Below, in pieces: positions 43,110-53,543 of a stretch of DNA of 64,000 nucleotides. A program made the position numbers and the translations under genes. A model generated the notes under the pieces. That model was not told where the DNA came from. It did not search any database and saw nothing but the letters and a program-made list of their open reading frames with translations. The stretch is from Puccinellia tenuiflora (taxonomy: Eukaryota > Streptophyta > Magnoliopsida > Poales > Poaceae), in NCBI GenBank assembly GCA_012064385.1, contig QRDG01000524.1:1019094-1083093 (forward strand), read 5' to 3'. Within the stretch, counting starts at the first letter, position 1. Every line of letters starts with the position of its first letter.

Positions 43110-44740
43110 CAAATATTTTATGTACAAATAACCAAATATTCGTGTGTCAAAGGTTTCCATATGCATCTCATAAAAAAGACAAATTTATGCCGATTCGGTT
43201 GGAACCGGGTCTAATTTGAACTACAACTACCTCGTAGTTTGCTCGTAATTTTTTGAAAAGGTAATTTTTAGGTACACAACAATCTATTTCAAGAGTGATA
43301 TGCGAATACTTTCGCAAGATTCGCCCTGGCAAAGAACGGTTGTGACGTCAATTTTGACCGCATTTTGAAATCAGCATGAAAAATTCAAAAAAAAAAACAA
43401 AATAATGGAAATCCTTCTCAATGTGTCGTTATATGTGACCTAGTTTTTAGGAAAAATAATAAACTGGGAATACAGCAAATATATTGAAAAAGTGTTCTCA
43501 AAAATGAGCTACCATGAACGAAGATTCATGACTTTCAGGCCAAATAACGAATGTTATGATGACATTCATGGCATAGTTTGTTTAAATATGTCCATATTAT
43601 ACACAAGCGTGCATCTTGGAATGGAGAACAATGTTTCTGAAGAAAGTTTTCACTTTCTTTGAAAAAAAAAATCATTTTTCATTTTCCGAGTGCCGAAAAT
43701 GGGTTGTTTTGTGAAGCAACTACGAAAAATATTTTATAAAATTGGATCACACCAATTTTATAAAATAATACACCATATTTTATGTACAAATGACCAAATA
43801 TTTGTGTTCCAAATGTTTCCATGGGCGTCTCATCAAAAATACAAATTTCTGCCAATTCGGTTGGAACCGGGTCAAATTTGAACGGCAACTGCCTCGTAGT
43901 TTGCTCGTGATTTTTGAAAAAATAATATTTAGGTACACAACTATCTATTTCATCAGTGATACGCGAATACTTTCGCAAGATTCGACCCCTGGCTAAGAAC
44001 GGTTGTGACGCCAATTTTGACCGCATTTTGAAATCAGCATGAAAAATTCAAAAAAAATCAAAATAATGGAAATCCTTCGCAATGTGTCGTTATATGTGAC
44101 CTAGTTTTTAGGAAAAATAATAAACTGGGAATACAACAAATATATTGAAAAAGTGTTATCAGAAATGAGCTACCATGAACGAAGATTCATGACTTTCAGG
44201 CCAAATGACGAATGTTATGATGACATTCATGGCATAGTTTGTTTAAATATGTCCATATTATACACAAGCATGCATCTTGGAATGGAGAACAATGTTGACG
44301 AAGAAAGTTTTCACTTTCTTTGAACAAAAAATTCATTTTTCATTTTCCGAGTGCCGAAAATGGGTTGTTTTGTGAAGCAACTACCAAAAATATTTTATAA
44401 AATTGGATCACACCAATTTTATAAAATAATACACCATATTTTATGTACAAATGACCAAATATTTGTGTGCCAAATGTTTCCATGCGCGTCTCATCAAAAA
44501 GACAAATTTCTGCCAATTCGGTTGGAACCGGGTCAAATTTAAACTACAACTGCCTCGTAGTTTGCTCGTGATTTTTTGAAAAAATATTTTTTAGGTACAC
44601 AAATATCTATTTCATCAGTGATACGCGAATACTTTCGCAAGATTCGACCCCTGGCTAAGAACGGTTGTGACGTCAAATTTGACCGCATTTTGAAATCAGC
44701 ATGAAAAATTCAAAAAAAAATCAATTTTGACCGTCTTTTG
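43110..44740. repeat. Tandem array, 661-bp unit, about 2.5 copies
   Basis: The phrase TATGTACAAATRACCAAATATT recurs at 43120, 43781 and 44442, an exact 661-bp spacing. Long shared blocks include GTTGGAACCGGGTC, GCGAATACTTTCGCAAGATTCG and CATGAACGAAGATTCATGAC. The third copy breaks off at about 44,740. The copies differ by scattered substitutions, and copies 2 and 3 are closest. Confidence 0.9.
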
Positions 44741-45660
44741 AAATCAGTGTTCGAATTTGAATAAATACCATTGTATTATTTAAAACCCAAATTTCAGAAG
44801 TGTATGTTTGCATTTCATCATGAAAATATTTGAAAATCCTGCATTTTTTTAGTCTTCAAAACCCAAAACATTTGAATTTGAAAGAATAATCACAAAATTG
44901 TATTTCAAATTCTTCAACCCTATGTAAGGCAATATATAAGCTTAGTGGGATTTTATATTTTATGTTTCATAAAAACAGTCCCTGATAGTCCACAATGACA
45001 GAGGGCATATTTACAAAATTTATTTGGTTGAAATCGGAGTTCAAAATCGAAAGTTATAAAAGAAAACACAAAAGAATGAAATAAAAAAACTGCCGAGCCC
45101 GAGCCGGCCCAGCCCAATAGAGCGGCCGAACTAGACAACCGGCCCATTCCCAGCGAAGTATGATACCCTAATAAAAAAACCCACCGAAGTATAAAAATGT
45201 TAAAAGAAAAAAGGCCTCCAACCACCGAGGTCCAGGCCCAGTGCAGAATGTTTGTTCAAAATGGTGTAGTGCGTTCAGCCAACATGAACGCAGTCCTGGC
45301 CTGGTGGTGGTTATTCCATGCGCTAGAAGAGAGGTCGTGGGTTCGACTCCTCGGCTCTTTCATTTTGCTAGTTCCTTCGTAGTGTGTCGTAGCGCGGGTC
45401 TGCACGGGTCCCACATGTCAGGGCGTACCACGTGGCGCTGTTGCGCGGGTCCCACCTGTCAGGTATCCCACGTGGCGCTATTGCGCGGGTCCGCCCGTGT
45501 GTCAGGACGTCCCACGTGGCGCTGTGTGGCAGACACGTAAGCAAAAAATGCCAAATAGATATGACACATTGGCGAAATTTGTGACGTGGCATTTCACAAA
45601 CAAATAAAATGGTGGTGATCAGGTAAAAATAGTGAACTAAATTAGTACTATTTGTATTAT
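44741..45660. other. CACTA interior, right arm
   Basis: Non-coding. 45,380-45,540 holds three loose repeats of GCGCGGGTCC…CACGTGGCGCT. A pair of Pol III-like boxes sits at 45,297-45,350. Confidence 0.5.
45297..45350 (+). other. tRNA-like A box and B box pair
   Basis: TGGCCTGGTGG (45297-45307) resembles the A box and GGTTCGACTCC (45340-45350) matches the B box of tRNA genes. The spacing suits an internal Pol III promoter, but no complete cloverleaf is apparent. A SINE-type relic is possible. Confidence 0.35.
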
Positions 45661-45837
45661 GACCAATTAATGTAAAGAGACCGTGACCTTTCGGAGTAAA
45701 ATGGTCGTTATGTTTTTAGGTTTGGACCCTCACAAACGCCTTATGTCTAATTGATTCGAAATGGTCACAAATCTATGACCAAATGTTTTAGGGTCACTGA
45801 CAAAAGGTCATTAGTTGACATATTTCTTGTAGTGCCA

Positions 45838-46136
45838 TTTCATCATACAATTAACCGCTTTGTGTTTTGCGAGACCGGAGAGATTGACAACCTCTCCGCC
45901 GTTGGGGGCAAAGTATTTTGGTTGAGTGTGTGCAGGTCCACGTCTGTTGAAGGTTAAGCGCTAGAGATCTTTAACATTCATCTCGTTGTTGATTTCAAAG
46001 TCTTACTAGTTCGATAAACCTCGGTTCGTTAATCGAGGGAAAACTGCTAGTAGCTACATCTCCGCCTTCGCTTGGGGCAGCACCCAACTTTGCAGCACTC
46101 ATCAAGCAGTTTTCTGGCGATCAATATCCATCATCA
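45838..46136 (+). repeat. 5' LTR of the Athila-like element, second part
   Basis: Continues the LTR interrupted at 29118 (TTTCATCATACAATTAACCG…) and ends TATCCATCATCA, as the 3' LTR does at 52432. Confidence 0.92.
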
Positions 46137-46146
46137 AGAAGTTTTT

Positions 46147-46164
46147 TGGCGCCGTCGCTGGGGA
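46147..46164 (+). other. Primer binding site, tRNA-Asp
   Basis: TGGCGCCGTCGCTGGGGA ten bases after the LTR end, complementary to the 3' end of plant tRNA-Asp with two mismatches. Confidence 0.8.
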
Positions 46165-46328
46165 CTTTAGAGCTGCAGCAAGGGGAGTCTCATACTCTCA
46201 ATCTCTTTACTTTGTTTTGTCTTGCTTGCTTTGTTTCTCGTTTAATTTATTTTCCTTTTTTAAAAACTTTAAAACCCAAAAAATTAGTGTAGTCTTTATT
46301 CCTGTCTTGTTATTTTATCTTATCATTA

Positions 46329-47310
46329 TGTCTTCTACTGAAAACACTAAGTTGTGTGACTTTACTAGCACTAATAATAATGATTTTATATGCTCTCCAA
46401 TTGCCCCACCCGCTTCTAAAGCGGAATTTTATGAAATTAATCCTGCTTTGCTAAATCTTGTTATGAAAGAGCAATTTTCTGGTGCTAGTACTGATGATGC
46501 TGCCTCTCATTTAAATAACTTTGTTGAGTTATGTGATATGCAAAAGTATAAAGAGGTGGAAAGTGACATCATAAAACTGAAGCTTTTTTCCTTTCTCTTT
46601 GAGAGGGAGAGCAAAAGAATGGTTATTGTCTTTGCCTAAAAATAGCATTGATTCTTGGATTAAATGCAAAGATGCTTTTATTGGAAAATGTTATCCACCT
46701 GCTAAAATCATACAACTAAGGAGTAACATTATGAACTTTAGACAATTTGATAATGAACATGTTGCTCAAGCTTGGGAGAGAATGAAATCTATGGTTAAGA
46801 ATTGTCCCACGCATGGATTAACTATGTGGATGGTTATCCAAACTTATTATGCAGGTTTGAATTTTTCTTCAAGAAACCTTTTGGACTCAGCCGCGGGAGG
46901 CACCTTCATGTCCATAAAATTAGGTGCAGCAACTAAACTCTTGGATGAGATGATGACAAATTATTCACAATGGCACACCGAACGAGCTCCAAGTAGTAAG
47001 AAGGTAAATTCTGTCGTGGAAATATCCTCTTTGAGTGATAAGGTTGATATGATCATGTCTATGCTTGCTACCAATCAGTCCAATATTGATCCTAATAATG
47101 TTCCTCTTGCTTCATTAATTGCCCAAGAAAAGGATCAAGTTGATGTTAATTTTCTTAATAGAAACAACTTCAACAATAATGCTTATCGAAATATGGTAGT
47201 AACAACTATAAGCCTTATCCTCCCATTAATGGCAACTCTTATGGTAATTCCTATGGTGGTTCTTTTAATCCTAATAAGAATGTGTCCTATGATCTTGAGA
47301 ATGTTTTAAA
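46329..47310 (+). pseudogene. Gag of the Athila-like element, frameshifted
   Basis: From ATG 46329 (MSSTENTKLCDFTSTNN) the frame shows the Athila gag opening (EFYEINPALLNLV, QFSGASTDDAASHLNNFVEL), breaks near 46,605 and resumes in another frame (AKEWLLSLPKNSIDSW, FIGKCYPPAK, AQAWERMKSMVKNCPTHGL). It shifts again near 47,185 into an Asn/Gly/Tyr-rich linker and meets a TAA at 47,311. At least two frameshifts make it non-functional. Confidence 0.85.
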
Positions 47311-47359
47311 ATAATTTATCACTTCGCAAAGAGCTTTTAACAAATCTGTTGAAGAGAAG

Positions 47360-48226
47360 TTGGAAAAACTGGATAGTTTAGTCTCTAAAGTAGACGTTCT
47401 TGCTCATGATGTTGAGATTTTGAAAATTATAACCACTCCAAATCAAGACAAACATACTGAATCTTTAAATGCTATCTCTCTTCAAATTAATGAAAATGAA
47501 AGGATGATGGCTCTCTTGAAAGCTAGGTGGGCTAGAGAGGCTGAAAAAGCTAGAATTGCTGAAATGAATAGGAAAAATGTTAAAGTTTATACTATCCAAA
47601 CCACTAAAGAGGATCCTCCTAGTTTATTTAAAGACGATGAAATTGATTTTGACAATTGCAATCTTACTGAAGTCATTAAGTTCCTACAAAAACTTGCTAA
47701 GACACCGGATGCTAGTAAAATAAATCTTGCCTATACCAAACACATTACCGATGCTCTTATCAAGGCTAGGGAAGAAAAACTGAAGCTTGAAACCTCTATC
47801 CCTAGGAAGTTAGAAGATGGTTGGGAACCCACTATTAAGATGAAAATAACTGACTTTGATTGTAATGCTTTATGTGATCTTGGTGCAAGTGTTTCTGTTA
47901 TGCCTAAAAGTTTCTATAATATGTTTGATTTAAATCCTTTGGAAGATTGTTATTTAAATTTTCGTCTTGCTGATTCTTCTAAAAAGAAACCTTTGGGTAG
48001 AGTTGATGATGTCCTTGTTGTTGTTAATGATAATTATGTTCCCATTGATTTTATTTTTATGGATATTGAGTGCAATGCTTCTTGTCCTATTATTTTGGGA
48101 AGACCATTTTTAAGAACCGTTGGTGCTATTATTGATATGAAAGAGGGAAATATAAAGTTTAAGTTCCCCCTTAGAAAAGGGATGGAGCACTTCCCTAGAA
48201 ATAGAAAGAAGCTTCCTTTTGAATAA
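47360..48226 (+). pseudogene. Coiled-coil linker and aspartic protease-like domain of the Athila-like element
   Basis: An open frame of 288 codons continues the polyprotein after the breaks upstream. It starts with a predicted helical stretch (EKLDSLVSKVDVLAHDVEIL). About residues 180-270 form a retroviral-type protease fold: ALCDLGASVSVMPKSFY has D-L-G at the active site where D-S/T-G is usual in active proteases but D-L-G is common in Athila relatives, and IILGRPFL closes the domain. It ends with FPRNRKKLPFE and TAA; no reverse transcriptase follows. Confidence 0.8.
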
Positions 48227-50790
48227 ATCATAAGGTCAAGCTATGCTCTTGATGTTGCAAAGGCCTCCGAACAAACTTGATATTTGGCATTGCGCCTAGC
48301 TAAAAGGCGCTAAAGAAAAGCGCTTGTTGGCAGGCAACCCATCTTTTATTTTCAGTTTGCTTTTTCCTTTCCTGAGTCATGAAGTTATTACCTCTGTATC
48401 AACTTTATTGTATATTTTTCTTTTGGTTTGTTGTGCCAAGTTTAGCCTCTAATGTATTAAAAGTGCGAGGTATTGAGTTGCTGTCCAAAAACAGATTATG
48501 TGCGCCTGTTGCACGAACATCCTAAAATCGCCAGAATTTTATCTTTTTCTGATAATTTTTTACAGCAAGCCTGATGCTTTTATCTATCTTTAGTTAGTTT
48601 TGAGTTTTCTGATTTGAGTTGCAGAAGTGCTTCGAAAAATTCGATCTTTACAGACTGTTCAGATTTTGACAGATTCTGCTTCTATTTTGCATTTGTCTCT
48701 TTACCATCGTCATATGTGATACTCTAGGGGTAGAGTACCACATTGAGGCTTAGTAAACTGTAGCTAATGTCTAATGGAGTTGGTTTGCAATTTGTCCTAA
48801 GTTGAACACATGTGCGTTTTTAATTTATGAGCACTAACCCTCTAATCAAATTATGAGAAGTTTTGTGTGAAGAGAGTTTTTAAGTTCCAAGGGAGAGGAA
48901 TATGAAGAAATCGAGGATGGATCAGAGATCAAGCTTGGGGATGGCCCCATGGCACCCCCTCTGAATATCAAGAATTATCAATAGTCAAAGCTTGGGGATG
49001 CCCAAGGCATCCCCTCATCTTCATCGACTATCATAAGGTCGTCTTCATTGAACTTCGTTTTTATCACTTTACATATTATGTGTTATGCTTGGAGCATCTT
49101 TTTACTTTCAGTTTGTTTGTTTTCTGGATCCTAACTTTATTTGTGTGGGAGAGAGACATGCTCCGCTTTTTCGTTTGAATACTCCTTTGCTTCGCTTATA
49201 TCTTGTTGAGTATTCTTAGCTATTGTCTGTTTTTCTAGTAAGCTCTCGCTTTTAGCTTTTATCTTATTTAGATCTGCTAGTTGTTATGTTAAACTCTCTT
49301 GTTCTTCACTTATACTTGTTGGAGAGTTGTTGTTGAAAAATTGCTTGAATTGTGAATGCGACAAAATGCTGTTTGTGTGATGATAAAAAAAATGAAAAGC
49401 CTGCATAGTTTTGTAGATCTTGGTGTGGATACTTGATGCTTATCAATTGTTTTGAGATGTTAAGTTGATTGCTTAAACTTGCTGGTTATTTGAGTGGAAT
49501 TGATTAGTAAAGAAATATGGTTGAAAGGTTGAAATTGTGCGGTTTTTCATAGTTGTTAATTCATAGTGCTAATCTTTTGATCAAAAGAATTGTTTGGTCA
49601 ACAAGGGAGACGGTGTAGAGTTTTTATGCTTATGACTGGTAAATGTCTTATTTTGTTCTGTTACCGGTTATTATTAGATGTTTGCTTCAAATACCTTATT
49701 TGCTAAGCCCAAAAATTCGTACTGAGTGTATGGTTCACTCGTGCATCCAATCCCCAAAGCCAAACTTTCTCGCCAGCTGTGTCCACCATATCTACCTATG
49801 CATGGTATTTCCTACCATTCCAAGTAAATTTGTCACGTGCTATCTTTAAAAATTCAAATACTTCTTTTTGTGCCTCTGTTTTTAAACTCATGAGGGAGCA
49901 GTAGAGAGCTAGATATAACTTGTGACGAGCAGGGTCATTTCCCCCCTTTCACCCGGTGTTGATGGATTACGTCTTCACTTGAATCAACCCAAGAGCAGCT
50001 TAAGAAAAAATATAAATACAACTCAGAATTCTCCTTCGCGCAATGCAAAACTGAGAAATCAGCCCAAATATTGGACAGTGGTGAAACCAAGGAGAAAGAG
50101 GAGCGTACTCGCTCTTCTAAGAACCATCTCCTCTCACAAGTCTAAAAAACCTTGCTTGTCATGAGTGACTAGATAGCTTCTCTGTTGTGAAGTCGTTGAC
50201 GAAAGCATGCATGGTTTAAAATCATTTTACTTCTGTTTCATAAAGAAAAAAAGTTCTAGCACATGACTAATCCCTGCTTCCCTCTGCGAAGGGCCCTTCT
50301 TTTACGTTTAATGTTGAGTCAGTTTTCCTCTTCCTTCTATCTCCACAAAAGCAAACATCTAGCATTGACACTGGGTATCGTTGAGCATATTCCATTGCCA
50401 AGATTAAACATGAATCTTTATATTGACATTATCTATAAGATAAACCGTTGGAAGTTGAAGCTTTTTGCTAATTCTTACATCTTCTTTGTGTTGATTCTCA
50501 AACACTTTTGTTATGGAATTTTTATCCTTGTGAATTAGACAAATATGTTGATCACATTGTTTTCATGTCTTTGACATACTATTTATAAAAGGTTTTGCTT
50601 GAATGATTCAATTTGTTTATCCATTGCTTTCTTGCTATCAATTAGAGACAATTGTTTAGTATCTCTTCATTCGCATCCTTTGATTTGCATTACTATCTTG
50701 ATCAAGTTTGTGTTGGTTGCATGTCTCATCAAAAATTATTTGTTATCACTTACCTACTCGAGTACGAGTAGGAGTTAAGCTTCGGGATGC
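48227..50790 (+). other. Non-coding 3' interior of the Athila-like element
   Basis: No pol or env domain recognisable. Two copies of AGCTTGGGGATG (48,938 and 48,987) and the related AGCTTCGGGATGC right before the 3' LTR (50,778-50,790) resemble polypurine-tract sequence. An 80-codon frame at 49922-50164 is without recognisable content. Confidence 0.6.
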
Positions 50791-52432
50791 TAATACGTCT
50801 CCGACGTATCTATAATTTTTGAGTGATCCATGCCAGTTTTGTGATATTGTCACATGTTTTTACTGTCATTTATATCATTTTTAAGCATTTTGTCGGACTA
50901 ACCTAATGACAAGATGCCCAGTGCCAGTTCCATGTTTTTGCTGTCTTTTTATTTCATAAATTTACTTCTGTAAATATTCTCGGAACGCGCTGGAAATTTT
51001 TGTTGATTTTTTATTCACCAAGACGAAGTACCAGACCGAAGGGGAGCTGAAGGGGAGGCCCACAGGGTAGGTGCAGCTACCTGCCGCGGGTCAAGGTGGA
51101 CCCGCGAGTGGGGCCCCCCCCCTGCCCGTGGGGTCTCACCTCGTGGCCCTCCGACGCCTATAAATTGCCTTTAACCCTAAAAACGTCGAGGTAGCCATTA
51201 TTTTCCAGAAACTCGACCCCGACGCGCCGTCATCTCGAACCCTAGTTCGGGGTCCCATCTGAAGCTGATCCCGGCACTCTGCCGGAGGGGAGATCGATCC
51301 CGGAGGGCTCTTCATTGCCATGCCTTCCTCCGGGATGATGTGTGAGTAGTCGCACCTTGGACTATGGGTCCATGGCAGTAGCTAGTTGGTAGTCTCTCAC
51401 CCTTGTGCTTTATGTCTTATGATCTTGTGAGCTGCCTAACATGATCAAGATCGATTATTGTAATGCTATGTAATGTGTTTGCTGGGATCCGATGGATTAT
51501 GAAGTTATTTCCAGATTGTGCATGATTCTTATATGAGTTATTTATGTTCTTGCATGCTCTCCGATGTGTGTAGTTACTTTGGCCAAGTGATTGTGTGTAT
51601 CTCCAAGAGAGGGTAGTTATGCTAGATAGTGGGTTCGTGCCCCCTTTTGTTCCTGGGCATGAGTGACAAAAACGTCTAAGGGCGAGGGTGTGCTGTTTCT
51701 ACTAAGGGTAAAACAGCGGTGCTAGTGTCTCATTTGATATTAGTGTTGCTTACATCATGCGCTTTACTTAATGCATTTGTCTGTTGCTTGCAACTTAGTA
51801 CCGTTGGGTGACAGGCTGGATAGCGATCCCACGGTGGACTTATTAGACAAAGACGCAGTTGGACTCAATGGTCTTTGTTCTTTGTCGTGATGCTTCCATA
51901 GATATTATCATGTTCTTTTTTTCATAGCTAAATTGGGTTTGTGTCATGATCTTTTCAATTGCCTAGCTGTAATTCGTTCACCCATCACTTGCATATTTTA
52001 TTTACTTGAGAGACTCTACTAGTGAACCCATGGCCCCCGGTCCATCTTTTTACATTGTTTACAACCTCGTTTACTTGCTTTTAATCACCAATATTCCTCT
52101 GGTCACTTTTGCATTTATTCCATTTCATCATATAATTAATCGCTTTGTGTTCTGCGAGACCGGAGAGATTGACAACCTCTCCGCCGTTGGGGGCAAAGTA
52201 TTTTCGTTGAGTGTGTGCAGGTCCACGTCTGTTGAAGGTTAAGCGCCAGAGATCTTCAACATTCACTTCATTGTTGATTTCAAAGTCCTACTGGTTCGAT
52301 AAACCTCGGTTCGTTAATCGAGGGAAAACTGCTACTAGCTACATCTCCGCCTTCGCTTGGGGCACCACCCAACTTTGCCAGCACTCATCAAGCAGTTTTC
52401 TGGCGATCAATATCCATCATCAGCGATCACTA
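50791..52432 (+). repeat. 3' LTR of the Athila-like element
   Basis: Begins TAATACGTCTCCGACG (TG changed to TA, a G-to-A change as produced by deaminated methylcytosine) and ends CATCATCA. It contains TTTATTCCATTTCATCAT at about 52,115-52,132, the uninterrupted form of the CACTA insertion site. Confidence 0.93.
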
Positions 52433-52437
52433 TCATA

Positions 52438-53319
52438 GCGATCACGACGATCATCACGATCTTCACGGTAACCACGCTCATCCTGGCGGTAGTAACCACG
52501 ATCATCACCACGGTCACGGAAGTCTTGGCGTCCACGATAACGGTCACGGTCATTAGGGCGCCCACGGCGGTCGTCACGACTGCGATCACGATCATCAGAG
52601 CGTGGGCGCTCATCACGGCCACGCTGTGGAGGTCCACCACCTCGGCGAGCCGTGTGTGCAGAGGAGGTGAATTCCTGCTCAGGTTCATCTTGACGAGCAT
52701 CATAGGCACATAGTTGGCTAAATAAATTAGCAAGAGTGGTACCAGGATTTGCATTGACAGCAGCAACAAGAGGATTGTAGCTTTTGTCAAGACCATGAAG
52801 AATATATCGAATCAGTTCATCATCATCTAGGGTTTTGCCAGCCGCAGCAAGTTCAGAAGCGAGTGCCTTCATCTTCGAAATGTACTTGGCGGCGGTGAGG
52901 CTGTTTTTCTTCATGTCATTGAAGGATGATCGCAGGCTCTGGATCCGAGATCGAGAGGGGGTCGAAACCATCGCCATGAGCGCAGCCCAAACTTCAGCAG
53001 ATGTGTCGAGGCCGGTGACATGAGCGAGCACATCCGGCGACAGCGAGTTTAGGATGAACCGTAGTACTTGCTGATCCTTCGAGATCCACTCAGTGAAATC
53101 AGGATTCTCGATGGTCGTCTTCTTCTTGTTTTCATCTTCAACTTCCAGGGTCTCGGCTGGTGCTTTTTCCTTCCCTTCGATGAGAGCAAGGACACGGGCA
53201 CCACGCAGGGCAGGCATCATGAGAGCCTTCCATCCGAGGAATTTCTCCCGCGTGAGGAGCTGGGACAGAGGGGAACCCAGCGCAGCAGCCAGGGACAAGG
53301 CCGATGAGGAGCTCGCCAT
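52438..53319 (-). CDS. Copia gag, interrupted at its C-terminus by the gypsy element
   Basis: From ATG 53319 (MASSSSALSLAAALGSPLSQ) the frame encodes the UBN2-type copia gag (KFLGWKALMMPAL, WISKDQQVLRFILNSLSPDV, AEVWAALMAM, LIRYILHGLDKSYNPLVAAV) and then a long Arg/Asp-rich low-complexity tail of DDRD/RDRY repeats. The gypsy LTR interrupts that tail at GCGAT (52433-52437). The frame continues beyond the insertion at 27804 with the zinc knuckle. The gag frame itself is unbroken here, so the copia element was in fair condition when hit. Confidence 0.85.
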
Positions 53320-53363
53320 GGCTGGACGGGGAGGTCGTGGTTCTTTTGTTTTTTTCTTTGCAA

Positions 53364-53375
53364 GCTCTGATACCA
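53364..53375 (-). other. Copia primer binding site, tRNA-iMet
   Basis: TGGTATCAGAGC on the minus strand directly next to the LTR. Confidence 0.9.
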
Positions 53376-53543
53376 TGTGAATAACCCTAGGCGGAAACGA
53401 TGACCTGTTTGGGCCTCGTGTTACGTGTTATATAGTACCGGAAAAACCTCAGAAGGTGTATACAAATAGAGAGAATACATGAGGCATAGGAAGAGATGGA
53501 TCGGTGTACTACACTGTATCCGGTACAAGTACAAAGTATAACA
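53376..53543 (-). repeat. Copia 5' LTR, 168 bp
   Basis: On the minus strand it starts TGTTATACTTTGTACTTG and ends TTATTCACA right before the primer site. It is very short for an LTR but has the TG…CA ends and a TATATAA box in its middle. The base after its outer edge (53544) begins NLR coding sequence. The partner LTR is not in the window. Confidence 0.85.

Larger units (their letters stand above)
29119..45834. mobile_element. CACTA (En/Spm) transposon without transposase
   Basis: The left end CACTACAAGAAATATG and the right end, its exact complement CATATTTCTTGTAGTG, are flanked by the 3-bp duplication CCA (29116-29118 and 45835-45837). Subterminal regions at both ends carry many short repeats around GTGACC/GGTCAC and TATGACCAA, the expected transposase-binding sites. 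Total length 16,716 bp, of which 10.5 kb is a nested gypsy element, so the native transposon is about 6.2 kb. No TNPD/TNPA-like coding sequence is seen, so it depended on a helper. Confidence 0.93.
27805..52432 (+). mobile_element. Athila-like Ty3-gypsy retrotransposon lacking pol, with nested insertions
   Basis: Complete from 5' LTR to 3' LTR with a perfect 5-bp target duplication. Without the CACTA insertion it is about 7.9 kb. The primer binding site is complementary to tRNA-Asp (TGGCGCCGTCGCTGGGGA), as in Athila-lineage elements. The interior holds gag and a protease-like region, then about 2.5 kb without coding. No reverse transcriptase, RNase H or integrase is present, so it is non-autonomous. 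It resembles abundant gag-only Triticeae gypsy families; I do not commit to a family name. Confidence 0.9.

Noticed and set aside
52420..52440. Copia gag frame read through to 52420
   Set aside because: Bases 52432 and below belong to the gypsy LTR; the copia sequence ends at the GCGAT target duplication, so the last codons are foreign.
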